DNA of 64,000 nt from Hyperoplus lanceolatus (GCA_026929865.2 CM049395.1:11929001-11993000); one strand, 5' to 3'. Counted from the stretch's first letter, positions 35,401 through 48,684 are shown. A program made the numbers and translations. The notes: generated by a model from the letters alone, not told the origin.

Positions 35401-38329
35401 ATAAGAGGTTGAGATTCTGAATAGGGTCTCTGTCCCCTTTGTTAGCTTTAACCTGATGTATTATTACATTATATGTTATATAATCATATCTGTTTCTATA
35501 TCGTGCAGTCATCTTGCTAAAGCTGTTAACAAGACATTGGTTTTACAGTAAATCATCCCTGGTACAGATGGTGGTTAATATTACAGATTTGGGTCTTAGT
35601 ACAAGTTTGTATTTAGGATTTTGCAGAAGCCACACCATATGTGAACCTTCATTTGATAACCAGTAAAGTATTGCATTAAGGGGTGGGCTGAAAGGAGTTC
35701 TAAGCAACGGGTCTTGTCTTCCCTTTGTGGTTCAAAGCTGTTTTCTGTTTACTACTTGATTTAATTCATTCTTTGAACACCTACAGCTATATTGTGGAGG
35801 CTGTGATTCTGATCTTGTTTTCTTCTCCTCTTAGCTTCAATTCATTGGATTTAACTGTATAGTATAAACAAGCAGCAAATATGAAATAAAATATGTGCCA
35901 CACAGTCTAAGCTGTGATATAAATTGAAAGGGAAGGTTTTGGAAAATTGTCATACAATATGTTTGAGGTAGTATTTGATAGTAAGGATTTGTATTTGCAA
36001 GTCAATTACTTTCATGTTAATACAATTCCTGTTGATTTGAATCTTTGTTATAAACAGTTATGTGTTCTTATGCACATACGGTGTAACCTCACCAATCCAT
36101 TTTTTTCTAAAAATCACTGGGAAATATTTGAGTGTTAAAAATCCAGAGAAAAAAGAAACTTTTCAAAAAACCATAAATTCTGAAGAATTCAGGGCCTCCT
36201 TTCAAATGAAAGCAGCTTGTTATTTTCGAAGGATTATGAAATGCACGCTGCCCGATGAATCTTAAAGGCTCAGCAGTGCCCTTTTAGGTTACACGTTTAA
36301 AGATTTCTGTAGTGTTTATGGTGTGTATGCACTCTTGGAAAATGTCCAGTTTGCCCATGCAGAGCGCACGTTTTAATTTAATTCCAACACATTTCAGAGG
36401 CTCTTCAAAACTCTGCCTCAAATGTAATGTGAAAGCCAGATGCTACATTCAGCATGTGCCGTGTTGGTTTATGTTGAGTTATAGGCAAACTGAGATACAC
36501 TGTGGCCCAACAGTCTCAGTTATTGCTCAAGTCAAACACAATCAAAGGGACTTTAAACAAAATATGTGCTTGGCTATAATGAGATGCTGAGTTTCTGAAT
36601 GCCTTACATGTTGTAAGAATTATCTACAGTTATGTGCTTCACTTGCTATTTTTAAGACCTACTTTTAAGTCACCTTTTTCCCATTACAAACATGTTTGCT
36701 GTTTGTTTACTTTGTTAATTCCTTCCTGTGCTTGAAAAATATCTATGAATTCACTCTCTTCCTTCTTCCCATCACACTCACACATTCTAGATTCCTCATG
36801 ATCTACACTAAAATGTTGCCCTGATTGTTACGAATTTCCGAAACATAATTTTTCAAATTGAATATTACATTTATGATGCAGACTCTCACCTCCTCCCTAG
36901 CTCACTCATTTTGGCAACGTCACTTACAATTGATTCACTTACTAGAGCACTAGCTTAAAAAAATTGTCAGACATTTTCAAAACCCTAACCCAACTGGACC
37001 ATTTGCCAGCTGTTTTTGGAGTAGTGGGACAGAATATTAATAATCTTTATGGAATTAAATTCAAACTAACACAATGTGTCACCTACTGGCACAGAGATTG
37101 AGCCTTCTCCACTGTTAGCACCACCATCCACCAAGCTGGGCTCAGTGACCGCGGGAGGTAATGCAGAATCTCAGATTTGAGAAAACAAGACCCACAATGT
37201 GTGGCTCTGATAACTTTAACATTATTTGATGACCATTTATAGACTACCTTGAATTTTTAATGTTTTGATTATGTCATTGTAGCCCATCACAAAGGCCTTT
37301 GAACTTCACTTTGTGCAACTTTGTTTGTATGTCAACATGTGTTTTTCCTTCCTTCTTTCTTTTCTTTTTCTTTTCACACTGCTATGTAGTTCTGTGTATT
37401 CTAAATATTACAATTAAGATAGTCTATTATAATGTCACAATACATTTCCTTGATCGATCATCGTGCAAATTAACAACCAATGATTGATTTATTACATTGT
37501 TGCTTGCAGTATCGACAGTGGATGCATTACTGTGTTCATATAAACATCGCCCAGAATTACTGAATAACCCTTTTACTCAGACACTAAAAGAAAAACAAGT
37601 AACAACTGCCAAAGTTAGACCGACAGAATCTGCACCAACTACTGTGCGAATCATTTCCCTCTGATATAACAAGGCAAAAGGGCCTTCTGACACCCTGCTG
37701 TCAAGTACAATGATTCTACACAAACATGACTGAAAATGGGACATCTTTATACAATATCTTCCTGACATGATAGTTGGTGTAGTTTGGTGCGTTGTGTTTC
37801 TGCATCTGTTGGGCAATGCCATACATAGGTTTTGTGTTGGAATAGGTATTTATGATGCAGCTGTTGTTTATTTGCCTCATGAAAAGTGTTACAGGGCAAA
37901 CTGGTTGTGCTGGGTATAAGATAAAGAGACTTGTATATCTTTGTCTGGTGACTATTTACACTTTCCAAGTTTCAGCAGTGTAATGTTCTCAATTGGCACA
38001 GCCCTTTAAATGCTATGAAACAATGAAGCTTGGCGTTGACTCAAAATGTATATAAGAAAGTGGAAATAAATAAGGAATAAGTTAAAAATAAAAACTGGAC
38101 GTAATTATATAGCCTATACATAGTGAGTGAGATTCTGTCAATCAAATGAATACAATCCAGTTATAGGCCTTCCTTAATACTGTTAAAAGGTGTCAGTCAT
38201 TCCTGTGTTGTTCTCTGCTGTAACTTTGCCTATGTCCTATCATCTGAAGATACTTAAAGAGTGTGTTACATTTGAATCTTACCTTGATGCTTGCTTGATG
38301 CTCACGCCTTTTTAAAAAGTAGTTATGGT
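32461..38329. other. Long non-coding stretch, no gene recognised
   Basis: No transposon ends or RNA genes. All frames are short and unrecognised. The part just above 32460 could hold more of the decayed CXC-family gene on the minus strand, but nothing is legible. 33620-33800 contains E-box (CAGCTG) and AACAAT words in non-repetitive sequence. Confidence 0.5.
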
Positions 38330-38715
38330 TAAAGATCCTTATTCTTAAAAGTCCCAACGAGAAACTTTTAAGTATTTTTAAAACAGTCAAATCTTTCCTT
38401 TGATGATCATAAATGACCTGTAACAGCAAACGAGACCATCAGTGCAAAGAATGCTGTTTTTATATAGTTTTTATTAATGCATTTGTCCGGGTCGGACACC
38501 CATTCCGCCCGGGCAAATGCATTAATCGTCATGATCCATCCTGCCATCTATCATTCGCTTTCATCATGGACATGGACTGATTGCGAGATACTGGCACCGG
38601 TCGGCACGCACGGAAAAAGAGCTTAACAACAGCTGGCGTCTAAAAATACTACCCTTTTTTTCCAAAGGAGCCGTTAGTTTACAAAGTTCCTCGTACCACC
38701 TTTAATGTTATTTTT
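38330..38715 (+). repeat. Unnamed hairpin-bearing dispersed repeat, copy 2
   Basis: Matches the two ends of 22115-23080, sharing AACAGCAAACGAGACCATC and ACAGCTGGCGTC. Between these it has a different hairpin: arms 38473-38491 and 38508-38526 (ATTAATGCATTTGTCCGGG and its near-perfect complement) around a 16-bp loop. Non-coding. Confidence 0.65.
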
Positions 38716-39659
38716 GTATCCAAGCCTAGTCACAGCACCCTCTGGTGTAATTATACCAAATCGTTGTTGTTTATGCAAACTCACTGATGTTGTCGACATC
38801 TTGTGCTCACACCTTGAATCACAAAAATAAGGCTACTCACCTTGAGCCAAGCAGTAAGTGATTAGAAGCCATAGATTCTCCTTATAGTAGTGATTGATTA
38901 TTTTGCATGAGAAAGTGACTTTTGCCTCCTCACATCGCTGAGGTCAATCAATCTGTCAATCAATTGGTTGTATAGAGTCACATCAGAAAATGTACACAGA
39001 AATACCATAGTGCACCAGTGAAAGTTAAATTAACTGTGTACCTTTGTCTGAAACAAGATTTATTTTGCTATCTTATTTAGGTTCATGGTTCAACAGCTTC
39101 ATTTACATGAATATATTTGAGAATTGACATCTGGCTGGATGAATCTGATCATTAGTAGGAGATTTAAGGAACCAACCACTAATTATAGATATTGGCATCT
39201 GATATAAGTCAAATCCAATTAGATTTCCCATGCCATCAACGGATAAGTACTGCCCAATACATGCTGCATGATTATTTGCTTCGAAAACAGTTGGAAAGGA
39301 TTTCGATGTGGTTAAGGATTAACATAGCTCCTTTGCATCAAAGCTAAAGAGAGATAATATCGCTTTTATATTTGAAGCAAGTCTATGGGCATTGACTTAC
39401 CAGTAGATCAATATCAATAAATGTTTAGTTTGTTTGCTTGATTTTGGGTATGCAAAGGTGTTAAATCAAATATCAACTTCTCAGAACAAGTGATCTATCA
39501 ATGTATATGCTTGTTTTACACTGCTCACTACTTGGTCTGCAACTTAAGTCTGTTTGCATCAAAAATTATAATTATTATAATAAAGCAAAGCAGAAAAGAT
39601 AATTGCGTCGTCAGTACAGAGCTTTGGACCCGGTTTGCCCACAGTTGTACTTAACCAAT
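38716..39659. other. Non-coding stretch, no gene recognised
   Basis: Nothing recognisable. Confidence 0.5.
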
Positions 39660-39785
39660 ATGCCTCGTTTCCACTGAGCAACGCAGTTTGGTTCTGCACA
39701 GCACAGTTTGGTACGGATTGTTCTTCCTAGATCTTGATGGGCACGGTTTGCTTATTTTGGTACCCTTTCCAACTTTTGTAGGAAC
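39660..39785. mobile_element. Relic of a hAT-like MITE end
   Basis: TGCCTCGTTTCCACTGAGC, followed by repeated GTTTGGTACGG-like words, resembles the ends of abundant small fish elements with CCTCGTTTCCACTGAGC termini. The opposite end is not visible, so this is a fragment. Confidence 0.45.
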
Positions 39786-42700
39786 GCAAAGAAATGTGTG
39801 CCCTGCCGTGTAGAGTTGGCTATAGTTAAAGTTGATTTGTTGACCATAGCCTTTTTATACCAACAACAAAAAAAAAATACATATGGATCATCTCAGATAG
39901 ATGCAATTTGGGCTTAAAGCATTTTGGCAGGAAGTTTGCTTAGAAGTGATAGTCTGAATACTGCTGAACTCCTGAAATCCCAAAATCTATTATGAATGGA
40001 GTTGCAATTTTGTAAAACAGATTTTTCAGTTTCCTTATGAAAGTTAAGTAATTGATGTCAGTTTGACCTTTCACAAATATAAATCCCTTTCCCCCCTTTT
40101 CCATGTCATCTTAAATCGTCTATAATAGTTTAACTCTCCTTCATTAATCAAAGGTGATTTCTCCTGTTTCTGTCTGGACATGCTGCTTGGTGAAATAAAG
40201 TACTTTGTATTTCTCTCTGGCTGAAGACACAGCACACTACAGACCTGATGTGGATGATCCAGCCGGCAGGATTAATTGGGCAAAGTAACAGAGGATCAGC
40301 AAGTTTGGTGCTCTTCACATGCTGTTCCTCCATATGGCAACACAGAAGTCACACAATGATTTATTCATAAAAATGAGTCAGGTTGTGACAGTCATAATTG
40401 AAATACTTGTTGAATAACAGGTTAATTCTACTCGTTTCAAACAAATGCAAATTCAAACATTGTTTACAATTTTCACAAGTGAGACTTTACTGGTGATTTC
40501 CCCAGTTGAGCAGATATGCAAAGCATTCATTTACAAGTGGAACATATATGCTACTTTGCAACATCGTCAAGGCCAACTCTATCAAAGTTGCTCCAAGAAA
40601 AGGTAGCCTTGACGCAAAGTTAACTCCTAACCACCGCTTCTATTTTTAGAAAACAACATTTGGCCTCATTAGTTTTGGTATTTATCATATTTTTATTTTA
40701 CATGACTTGGCCTAAAAGTGTGTTTCCTTGCAAAAGGGGCTGCAAATTGCCCCAGGTCTTATTTGCCTCGGTGGGCCTATGGAGGCGTTAGTGTTGTGGT
40801 CAGCACTCCTTATACTCTTTGAATTGCAAATCGCCGCCGTAACTCAAAAGTAATGCAGCAGGGAACGTCATCTCCTGTCATTTTTCTGCATTTGGGTGCA
40901 TGGGGGGGCACCAGTGTAGAGGAAGTGCAGTTATTGTTTCTGTCTCTGGTGTGACTCTTCCTTATTGTTGGAATGACTGGGGCGTGCTCTCTCAACCTCC
41001 ACCTCTCTAATGTGCCGGATGGCTCCCTTAGCTGTAATATTGCCCGTCTGCAAGCATTACAGCATTGTGCAGCGGGACTTCTTCCTGATTACAGGAAAAA
41101 GATCAGTAGAACTGGCTTAATGCGCAACATCAGCAGTGAAACTTTTGGTGGCACTGTGTACGTATACTAAAAAGTTCAGTAGAACTTTGATTGAGTTTGA
41201 AACTGAGAGTCATTCAACTAACCATTTGTGTATTTAGACGTGTCAAGGGGAAACGGGCATCAGGGGCTGGTGACGACGTGTAGGTAAAACACTCAAAATA
41301 GAGCCACATGAAATTATTAATACATTTTAATGTATTGTATTTTATCCCAAGTGTGTCATTTGATGAATGTCATTTATCCTACAAAATGCTTCCTTTTACA
41401 TGTTATAAGATAGACGGAAGACATGTGATGTACGTTTTATTTAAAAAAATACATGTTTTAATGTGTTTTAATACCCTCCATTGAATGGTATAGGATGCAT
41501 TGCAAACTAGAGACATTGGTTTTCAGGTATCTGTAGTTAATATTTTACATTCTACTCTAAGGCTACTCCTAAATATAACAGTAAGAAGAAGAAATACAAC
41601 ATATAGGGACACTGCATTAGTCAGTAAATGCATCAATCTATTTTGTCTCACAGACTGTTCCGTCTCCAGCTATCGCTTCACCTTTGAACTCTATATGGAT
41701 GTGTAAGCACCAAATGGATTACCAGCTTTTATTATCACCCTCTGCTCCACTGGTGATGTTATTATAGATGTGTAGATGCGTCTGTGCATGTGCATGTGCG
41801 TGTATGTGTGTGTGTGCAGTGTAGGAGTAATAATACGTCTAACATATGCTATTCTTTTATGAAAAAATTGTTTGTCTATGGACGCAAGTTACTCAAGCAC
41901 AGACCACAACATTGAGAAAAAAAGAGAAAAAAAAATGTACAAGCAGTTGACCTTTGCTCAGTTATTCACTTAGTAAGTGTACACCATTTCCACTTTCATT
42001 CAGGGGTTTGTCCGATGCAAGTTACAAAGGACACAATCTGAACTGGTATTTCTTAATAAGTGACACTGCTGATTGTGTGGCTGGCAGAGAGGCGGGGGGA
42101 GAAACCACTGAGGGGTCAACACAGGGTGCCTCTCTATTTGCCAGGCTAATTAATTAACCATGTCTTTCCTCTCATTGCCTGCAGCCCATTATGACTTTAC
42201 CACTGCAAAGCCCCACGGATTTGAAATGGAAATGACTGTCTCAACATTGTTTTTTTTTTCTCTTTCAACATTTCAAAACACCTTTTTTTTCTCCAAATGA
42301 AATAACCAGAGATAAGACCGTCGCACATGCATTCATACAGGCAATATTATTTTGAACAGGATACGGCTCAAAATAAGGGGTGTCTTTGCATTTTGAATGC
42401 AGTCTAATCCGTTTATAATTACACAGTGAGGAAGTGAAATAGTGGTCCGACTGTTTGAATGTGTAATCCCCTTCATGTGCATAAACATGAGCACATTTCA
42501 TCAACTGGGCTGGACTAAGACTTCTGGATAATTACCTGGGGCAAGGAGTATTTTGATAGACCTGCCCCCCACCCCCTTTTCGCTGTAAATAATGCATACA
42601 AAGTTGAAATCAGAGAGGCCTACGCAATGTAGAATTACCTTCAAAGGCTGGCGTAAAATTGGGCAGCTCATCCGTGTAGACAGGAAATGAACCAATGTTT

Positions 42701-45022
42701 CTATTGTGAAAGAACAAGGGCACAGATTGCATATATCTAAACGACAACCTCGATGAAAGTTGTCGGATAGGATTTATTTTTGATCTCTAGTAAAATTGCA
42801 TGCCTACTTAACAAGTTCTATTAAATATAGAGGAGAGTCAACCCTTGATGTTTCTCATCAGCATTGACTGAGGGACTTCTACACAGCTCCAGGGTTCACA
42901 GTAGTGTTGCCTATTGTGTACCCTTGCTCACACACACGTAAATCCCCTTGCCTTGATATAATATAGTTTTTAACCCGTAGTCCATGCAGTCTACTCCATA
43001 ACCCCATATTCATTTTAAAAAGACTACTTCTCCTGTCAGAAACCGCTGACATTGAATTTAGTACATTTACATTTTGCCATCTTATTTAAGCCTTCCACAA
43101 ATAAGACAATGAGATCGCATTCTCAAATCACTGCTGTGCTTACATATAAGGTGAATGAGTAATTTATGATTTGTTTTGTACAGTCATCTAATATATCTCT
43201 GACACATAGCCACACATATTGCTGTCAAAAGACACTCATTAAACCTCTGTTTTCTCTAGCTTTAGGACAGCAGAGGCTTATACTATAATATCAGGTAAAA
43301 ACCATCATGGTTGTGATGTTAATAATACCTTTCTGCTGACTTTTTGAAATTACACAATTATCATGGAATCTTTCCCCAGACAATTGTTTTATTTTTTTTG
43401 CAACACAAGGAGAAAATACTGAGTTTAAACCTTTTTAACTGTGCTGGGGATATATATGTTTTGTGTCTTTACCAAGTTGGAGCATTATAGTTAAATGTCT
43501 TTGCTGAATTGCATAATGGGACCTACATAATAGTTTGAGATTTAAAAGCTTACTTTGCAGCTCAGATACATTCTAAGATAATATTTAATTGCCAACCATT
43601 ACACTATCCTCGGAGAAGGTGTGTTAGTGCATAATATGCATTATTTGCAAGAAGCAGTTTAATGATTTCTACCTTTTTATACCCCCCCCCAAATATGAAT
43701 ACAAATAAAATAAAAAAATACACAAAACCTAGGATAACTGTGTTTGAAAATTTAGTATTTTCTTTTCCATTTGGTATTCGTCGCATAAAAATTAAAAATG
43801 GGGAAGGAAATTGTTGGGTAGATGAAGTTCATTATGACTAATGGAGTGCAAGTGATTTTAGATTAATGACAGGCAGGATTAGATTTGATATTATAAGGGA
43901 TATTTACGACGCTTCCAATTCCTCCTCATGTAATCAACACGTAAATGACCCTCTGTACCGGGGCGGGATACTCCAGGTCTTAGCCCATGCATATTAAGCT
44001 CAAAAGGTCTCTCATAAATCACTCTAATTGAAAGGCTTTCCTCCCCTGTTCCTTACAAGACACCTCACAGACAGCGGCAGGGTGAACAATCCCTGATGCT
44101 CCATTTGAACTCCAGATGAACCGGAGACTTAATCCTCCTCTGGGTGAAAGAAACACAAATGACAAAAGAGAAAGATGACTTTAGAGATGTCACATGCAGA
44201 AGAATTCCAATTTGTAATCATTTGATCTCAGGGCTCTGGGTGTTATTGTGGGAGCTGGTATATTTTCACCAGATAGTCAGACGTCTGACTTAAGGTTACA
44301 ACACTAAATGAGTGTGCTCGTCTTGTTTTTTTTTTAACTTAATTAAATTGAAATTCATTTTCCTTCATTGAAAAATCCGATGAAAATGCAGATGTTTTCA
44401 TTTTAAAACTCAAACTGCGAACACAAGATGTCTCATACTTCACTGAAAGTCAAATTTTAGTTTATATGCGCTGACATTTCCACATCACACTTAACCCTCA
44501 TCCTACATAAGATGTTTACCAAATTACCCCAGATGTAAACATGATATCACATCTCAGAGGTTTTTCATTTGATCATTCATGATTTTGTCAATACATGTTT
44601 TGCTTGTGACTAGATTTTATTGTTTTCTGATTCTCTTCATATTCCAGCTTTTTTTTAAAAATACAGATGTATTTTGACCCCAGTCAATTCCGCCTATGTA
44701 GTTTTAATAAATATAACTATTTATTGAGTTCATCTTTGCTATAGTTTCTAATTTAAAGTGTCACACATCATCAGGGAGAGGGGAACACTTTCAGTCATTT
44801 TGAAGTTGACAGACAGCAGAGTACCTCTTAAACTCTGATATTCCCCTAAAAAACAATATTTCTATTTTTCCCATTGATCATATTGACTTTTACTCTCCTA
44901 AAATGATAATCATCTATTGTTTTTTTTTAAAAAAATATCTCAGATGACATTATTTACACAACTGATAATGTTTATAGAAGGCCATGCTGACCTTGATTAT
45001 ACAGGTTCTCCAGCCAACCTAT
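39786..45022. other. Long non-coding stretch, no gene recognised
   Basis: No element termini or proteins recognised. A poly-C run lies at 43682-43690. 43900-44140 is a non-repetitive segment with ATGCATATTAA and TAATCAACACG words. Confidence 0.5.
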
Positions 45023-45029
45023 CAGGTGG
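45023..45029. repeat. Target-site duplication, left (CAGGTGG)
   Basis: A perfect 7-bp match to 52280-52286. It places the element ends at CAACCC and GGGTTG. Confidence 0.85.
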
Positions 45030-45662
45030 CAACCCTTTCTCATCAAAATTACGTTCCCAGAGGACTATTCGGCATTCTCAATTACGTTTGACCATTTACG
45101 TATTTTGTCCGTGATTACGTTTTTATGAACATATTCGGCATTCTCAATTACGTTTGACTGAAAAACGTATTTTGTCCGAAATTACGTTTTTATGAACATA
45201 TCGCAAACAAGTTCGTTCTCAGCCTAGAGCTGTTCAGGATGCTCAATTACGTTTGGCTACAAAACGTATTGATTACGTTTTAATAAACATATCGCATACA
45301 TTCGTTCTCAGCCTATTTTTTGCCATTTATTTACCTCTAGGCTTATGTTTGGTTGAAGTGTGCATTGTCTGGTCGGCTGCCTGAACTACAGCGCTGCAGG
45401 AAATTAATATGTTCCATAGATATGTTCACATGTTTCTTCATTCATTCATTCATTCATTCAAACAAACTGGTGAAGGCAATCAACGTTCCGACATGGCCAC
45501 GCCCCCTTTGGGTGGAAAACAAAGCGATTTTGACTATAATGCAAAATTGCGGTCCAAAACAGCACAAAAAGAAAACGATCAGAGATAAATAAGTTAAAAT
45601 TTAACCGACAGACACAATGTTAAGATCCTTTACAACAACTCTGCCAGCTAGATAACGTTAAA
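45030..45662 (+). repeat. Left terminal inverted repeat
   Basis: The outer 268 bp contain three tandem subunits of about 70-100 bp. Each holds CTCAATTACGTTTG and then further ACGT words, and the second and third end in a TTCGTTCTCAGCCTA block. A CATT tandem run lies at about 45438-45460. Inner bases 45342-45662 differ from the right arm by several substitutions and indels, while 45030-45341 shows none. Confidence 0.9.
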
Positions 45663-45922
45663 TGATTAATTTGATCAATCTAAAACTATGTGTGTCTAGT
45701 CTCTCAGCATCAATCTGGCGCAATGATCCGACCCATTGGCCAGAGATATCATGCCCTGATGTATATATTCACCTCACTGAGTCTCTATGTAAGCTGATTA
45801 CACGTGAACTAATTGTTCGTTACGATAGCAAACTCCCACTGAATGCAGAGCGCAGCCGGGAGCCTCCTGCTGCCATACAGCCCTTCTTTAGGGGAATTTT
45901 TGGGGGCATGGCAAAGGAATAA
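45662..45922 (+). pseudogene. Possible exon remnant of a YqaJ/SWIM-type element protein
   Basis: The 86-codon frame includes DPTHWPEISCPDVYIHLTES. This is reminiscent of the N-terminal WP..PD.Y.YL pattern of multicopy fish proteins that pair a SWIM zinc finger with a YqaJ-like nuclease, which are often transposon-associated. After that the frame loses resemblance. It starts exactly where the left terminal repeat ends. The resemblance is from memory over about 20 residues and could be chance. Confidence 0.3.
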
Positions 45923-46053
45923 AACCATGATGTTTGTTTTTTACTTTGTAAACCACAAAACAGCTCAGGACATTGCAGATTTGAGCTATAACGCTTATTT
46001 TGAATGATCGCGCTGTCTTTGAGTACTGCCACGAGAGTTCTGTCTAGATGACG

Positions 46054-46828
46054 TATAGAGACAGTGCATGAAATAGGCAACGCCCATGGCCACGCCCATC
46101 GTGGGGGAAAACATTGAACAGCGCTCCATCCACTTTGTATTGAAGGAGACCTGTCTTCTGCAAACAAACTTAATTAAAACGTAATCGAACATCCATTTAA
46201 GAAAAAAACGTTACTTTCTTGAAAGCCACGACTCTTGTTTGTCTATATGAGCTGTTTTTGTGAAAAATAATTGAGTGGTTTTCAATATTGAGGTGTTTTT
46301 GTCCGGTCGGACCGGGTCAGACCCATCGAGGGGGAAACCGTCCATTCACTTTGTATTGAAGGAGATGTCTTCTACAAACAAACTTAATTAAAACTTATTC
46401 AAACATCCATTTAACAAAAACCGTTACTTTCTTTAAACCACGACTCTTGTCTGTCCATACGAGCTGTTTTTGTGAAAAATAATTGAGTACTTTTCAATAT
46501 TGAGGTGTTTTTTTCCCGTCCGTGAGGGTTAGCCTACAGCAGAAGGCTAACATTAGCCTAGCATACAGCATACATTAGTTAAGAGTTTTGTCTCGATATT
46601 GAAAATTACTCAATACTTTTTCACAAAAACAGCTCGTATAGACAGACAAGAGTCGTGGCTTTAAAGAAAGTAACGTGTATTTGTGAAAGCCATGTCGTAT
46701 TACGTTTTTATTAAGTTTGTTTGCCGAATACGGGTGTCATTCAATATAAAGTGGATGGAGCGCTGTGTATTGTTTTCCCCCACGATAGGCGTGGCCTCAG
46801 ATTATGACGCTTTATGCACTGTCTCTAT
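46054..46828. repeat. Internal palindrome with an extra direct copy
   Basis: The arms 46054-46291 and 46593-46828 are imperfect inverted copies. Both hold ATAGAGACAGTGCAT, CAGCGCTCCATCCACTTT, CCACGACTCTTGT and GAGCTGTTTTTGTGAAAAA. A third, directly repeated copy of most of the left arm lies at 46323-46511, so the order is A, A, A-inverted. It sits inside the left-arm-only segment of the large element. Confidence 0.8.
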
Positions 46829-46843
46829 TGCCGACCTGAGGAA

Positions 46844-46934
46844 GGGTGACGTCAGACGCACGCCCCTCTACAAACCAATCAATGTCGAGGAATGTCACGT
46901 GACGCAAAACGAGCCTATAGCGGCAGCCCTGAGC
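46844..46934 (+). repeat. Second inverted block, left
   Basis: Begins GGGTGACGTCAGACGCACG and includes CCCCTCTACAAACCAATCA. It is the inverted match of 51547-51625, with a 12-bp indel. It shows that the original terminal repeat extended further inward before the left arm gained 1.18 kb or the right arm lost it. It contains TGACGTCA. Confidence 0.8.
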
Positions 46935-47593
46935 TACGAAGAGCATAAATCGTTGTGAGATGATCATTGTTGTTTGTGAGAAATGCAACACAATCGTCAC
47001 TCAGTAAATGTGCACGATGTAGTTTGATGGTTATCACGAATAAGGAGTTGTAGGCGGCCTTTACAGTTAAATAAGCAGGACAACTACAACCATAATCCCA
47101 CTTTGCTTGTCTTTTTACCTCTGTATAACCTTGTGGATTAAATTACTTCTATTTTCTTCAGTATTTTACATTAAATGATCTTTGAAGTAAGATATCATTC
47201 ACAACTTTTTTATATATATATATCTCACCTGCACAATATGTTGCCTTTTAAAAAATGTTTTATATTTTATATTTCTGTGGCCAATGTTCTTTGTTGTTTT
47301 TATTGTGCAAATAAATTAAATCTAATCAAAAGCATTGTGGTGAATTGTAGGTGTGTTTAAATGTAAAATTGTACAATCTTCACACTCTCAACATTAGCAC
47401 CTTTCCAGCAATGTATTCAGTTGGTGTTCTTTACCGCAAGGTTGATTTTATGATCAATTTGAAGGCCCAATATGGAAAATTAAGCTTTTTGTTTGCTCAT
47501 TTGTTTTCTTGTGGAAATAGTAAACCAAAAGGTGTGTCCTTCAGAGATTATAATACAGAACCCATATGCATAGGCGTTGTTTAAATATACCTG

Positions 47594-48010
47594 CATGGAT
47601 GGATGGACTTATAGATGGATAATGTACTTTATTTATTGCCATAGGGAAAGTGTGGCATTGTAGTAGCAGTTATTGTGGATTGTATCAGGAATGACTTTCT
47701 GTAGTGGTCAAATAGCTGAAGGTGATGCTGTCCATCATCTTCAGCAGCTTGTGCATTATCATTCTCTCCACAACCAACTGGGCTTAGTAACAGGTTAATA
47801 AGGATTTGCTCATGAAGTAGAGTCTGCGCTGTCCCTTCATGCAGTCTGTTGTTTAATTAAATGCCCAGGTTTCTGTAGCCCTCCATCAACTCAACCTCTT
47901 CTCCCAGAATGGAGATTTAGCCTAGTCCTCCTGGTCCTCCCAAAATCCATATCCATCTCTCAACCTTGGTTAAATTTAAGAGGTGTGTAGCTCCTACCAT
48001 GCCCGAACAC
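47594..48010 (-). mobile_element. LINE 3' end fragment, minus strand
   Basis: On the minus strand, CCCTATGGCAATAAATAAAG is followed by a TCCA-type tandem tail (47594-47620), as at the 3' ends of CR1/L2/Rex1-like LINEs. Upstream on that strand, pieces of the RT C-terminal region are legible, for example GYRNLGI*LNNRL (corresponding to YLG..L/I.N.L) and RMIMHKLLKMMD. Many stops and frameshifts are present. It is older than, and different from, the LINE at 9490 and 27016. Confidence 0.6.
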
Positions 48011-48684
48011 TACTGTCCACCTGTTCCCTGTCCCTGTAAACTGTCCTGTGAACTGCACACAGAACTGACACACCTTGCATCTGCTGAATCATCTGAATAT
48101 TTATTTAAAATAGGCCCATGTGAAAGTGACAGGTGCTAATTGAGGGATGTGAAATACAAAGGCAGTTTGAACAAAATAGGCTAGAGTCATTGGAAAAACT
48201 GTTATAGAGGGATCTTAACCTTGCAGATTAAATCAGGGCGCTGTCAAGGCTTCCTCGCCCAATGCTACACCACAGGTCCAGCGCGATACATACGTGGAAT
48301 GTCGCTGCCCGTATGAAAAGAACAAGAATAAATCTCTTATCAATACAGGTGAAACTCGAAAAATTAGAATATCGTGCAAAAGTTCATTTATTTCAGTAAT
48401 TCAACCTAAATGGTGAAACTAATATATTATATAGACTCATTACATTCAAAGTGAGATATTTCAAGCCTTTATTTGTTATAATTGTGATTATTATGGCTTA
48501 CAGCTTATGAAAACCCCAAATTCTAAATCTCAGAAAATTTGAATATTACATAAAATCAATAAAAAAAGGATTTTAAATACAAAAATGTCGGCCCTCTATA
48601 AAGTATAATCATGCATATGTACTAAGTACTTGGTTTGGGCCCCCTTTGCACAAATTATTGCCTAAATGCGGTGTGGCATGGATG

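Noticed and set aside
45820..46192. Overlapping minus-strand frames of 115 and 65 codons
   Set aside because: One mirrors the + frame at 46683-46958 because both lie in the palindrome arms. No known protein is resembled.
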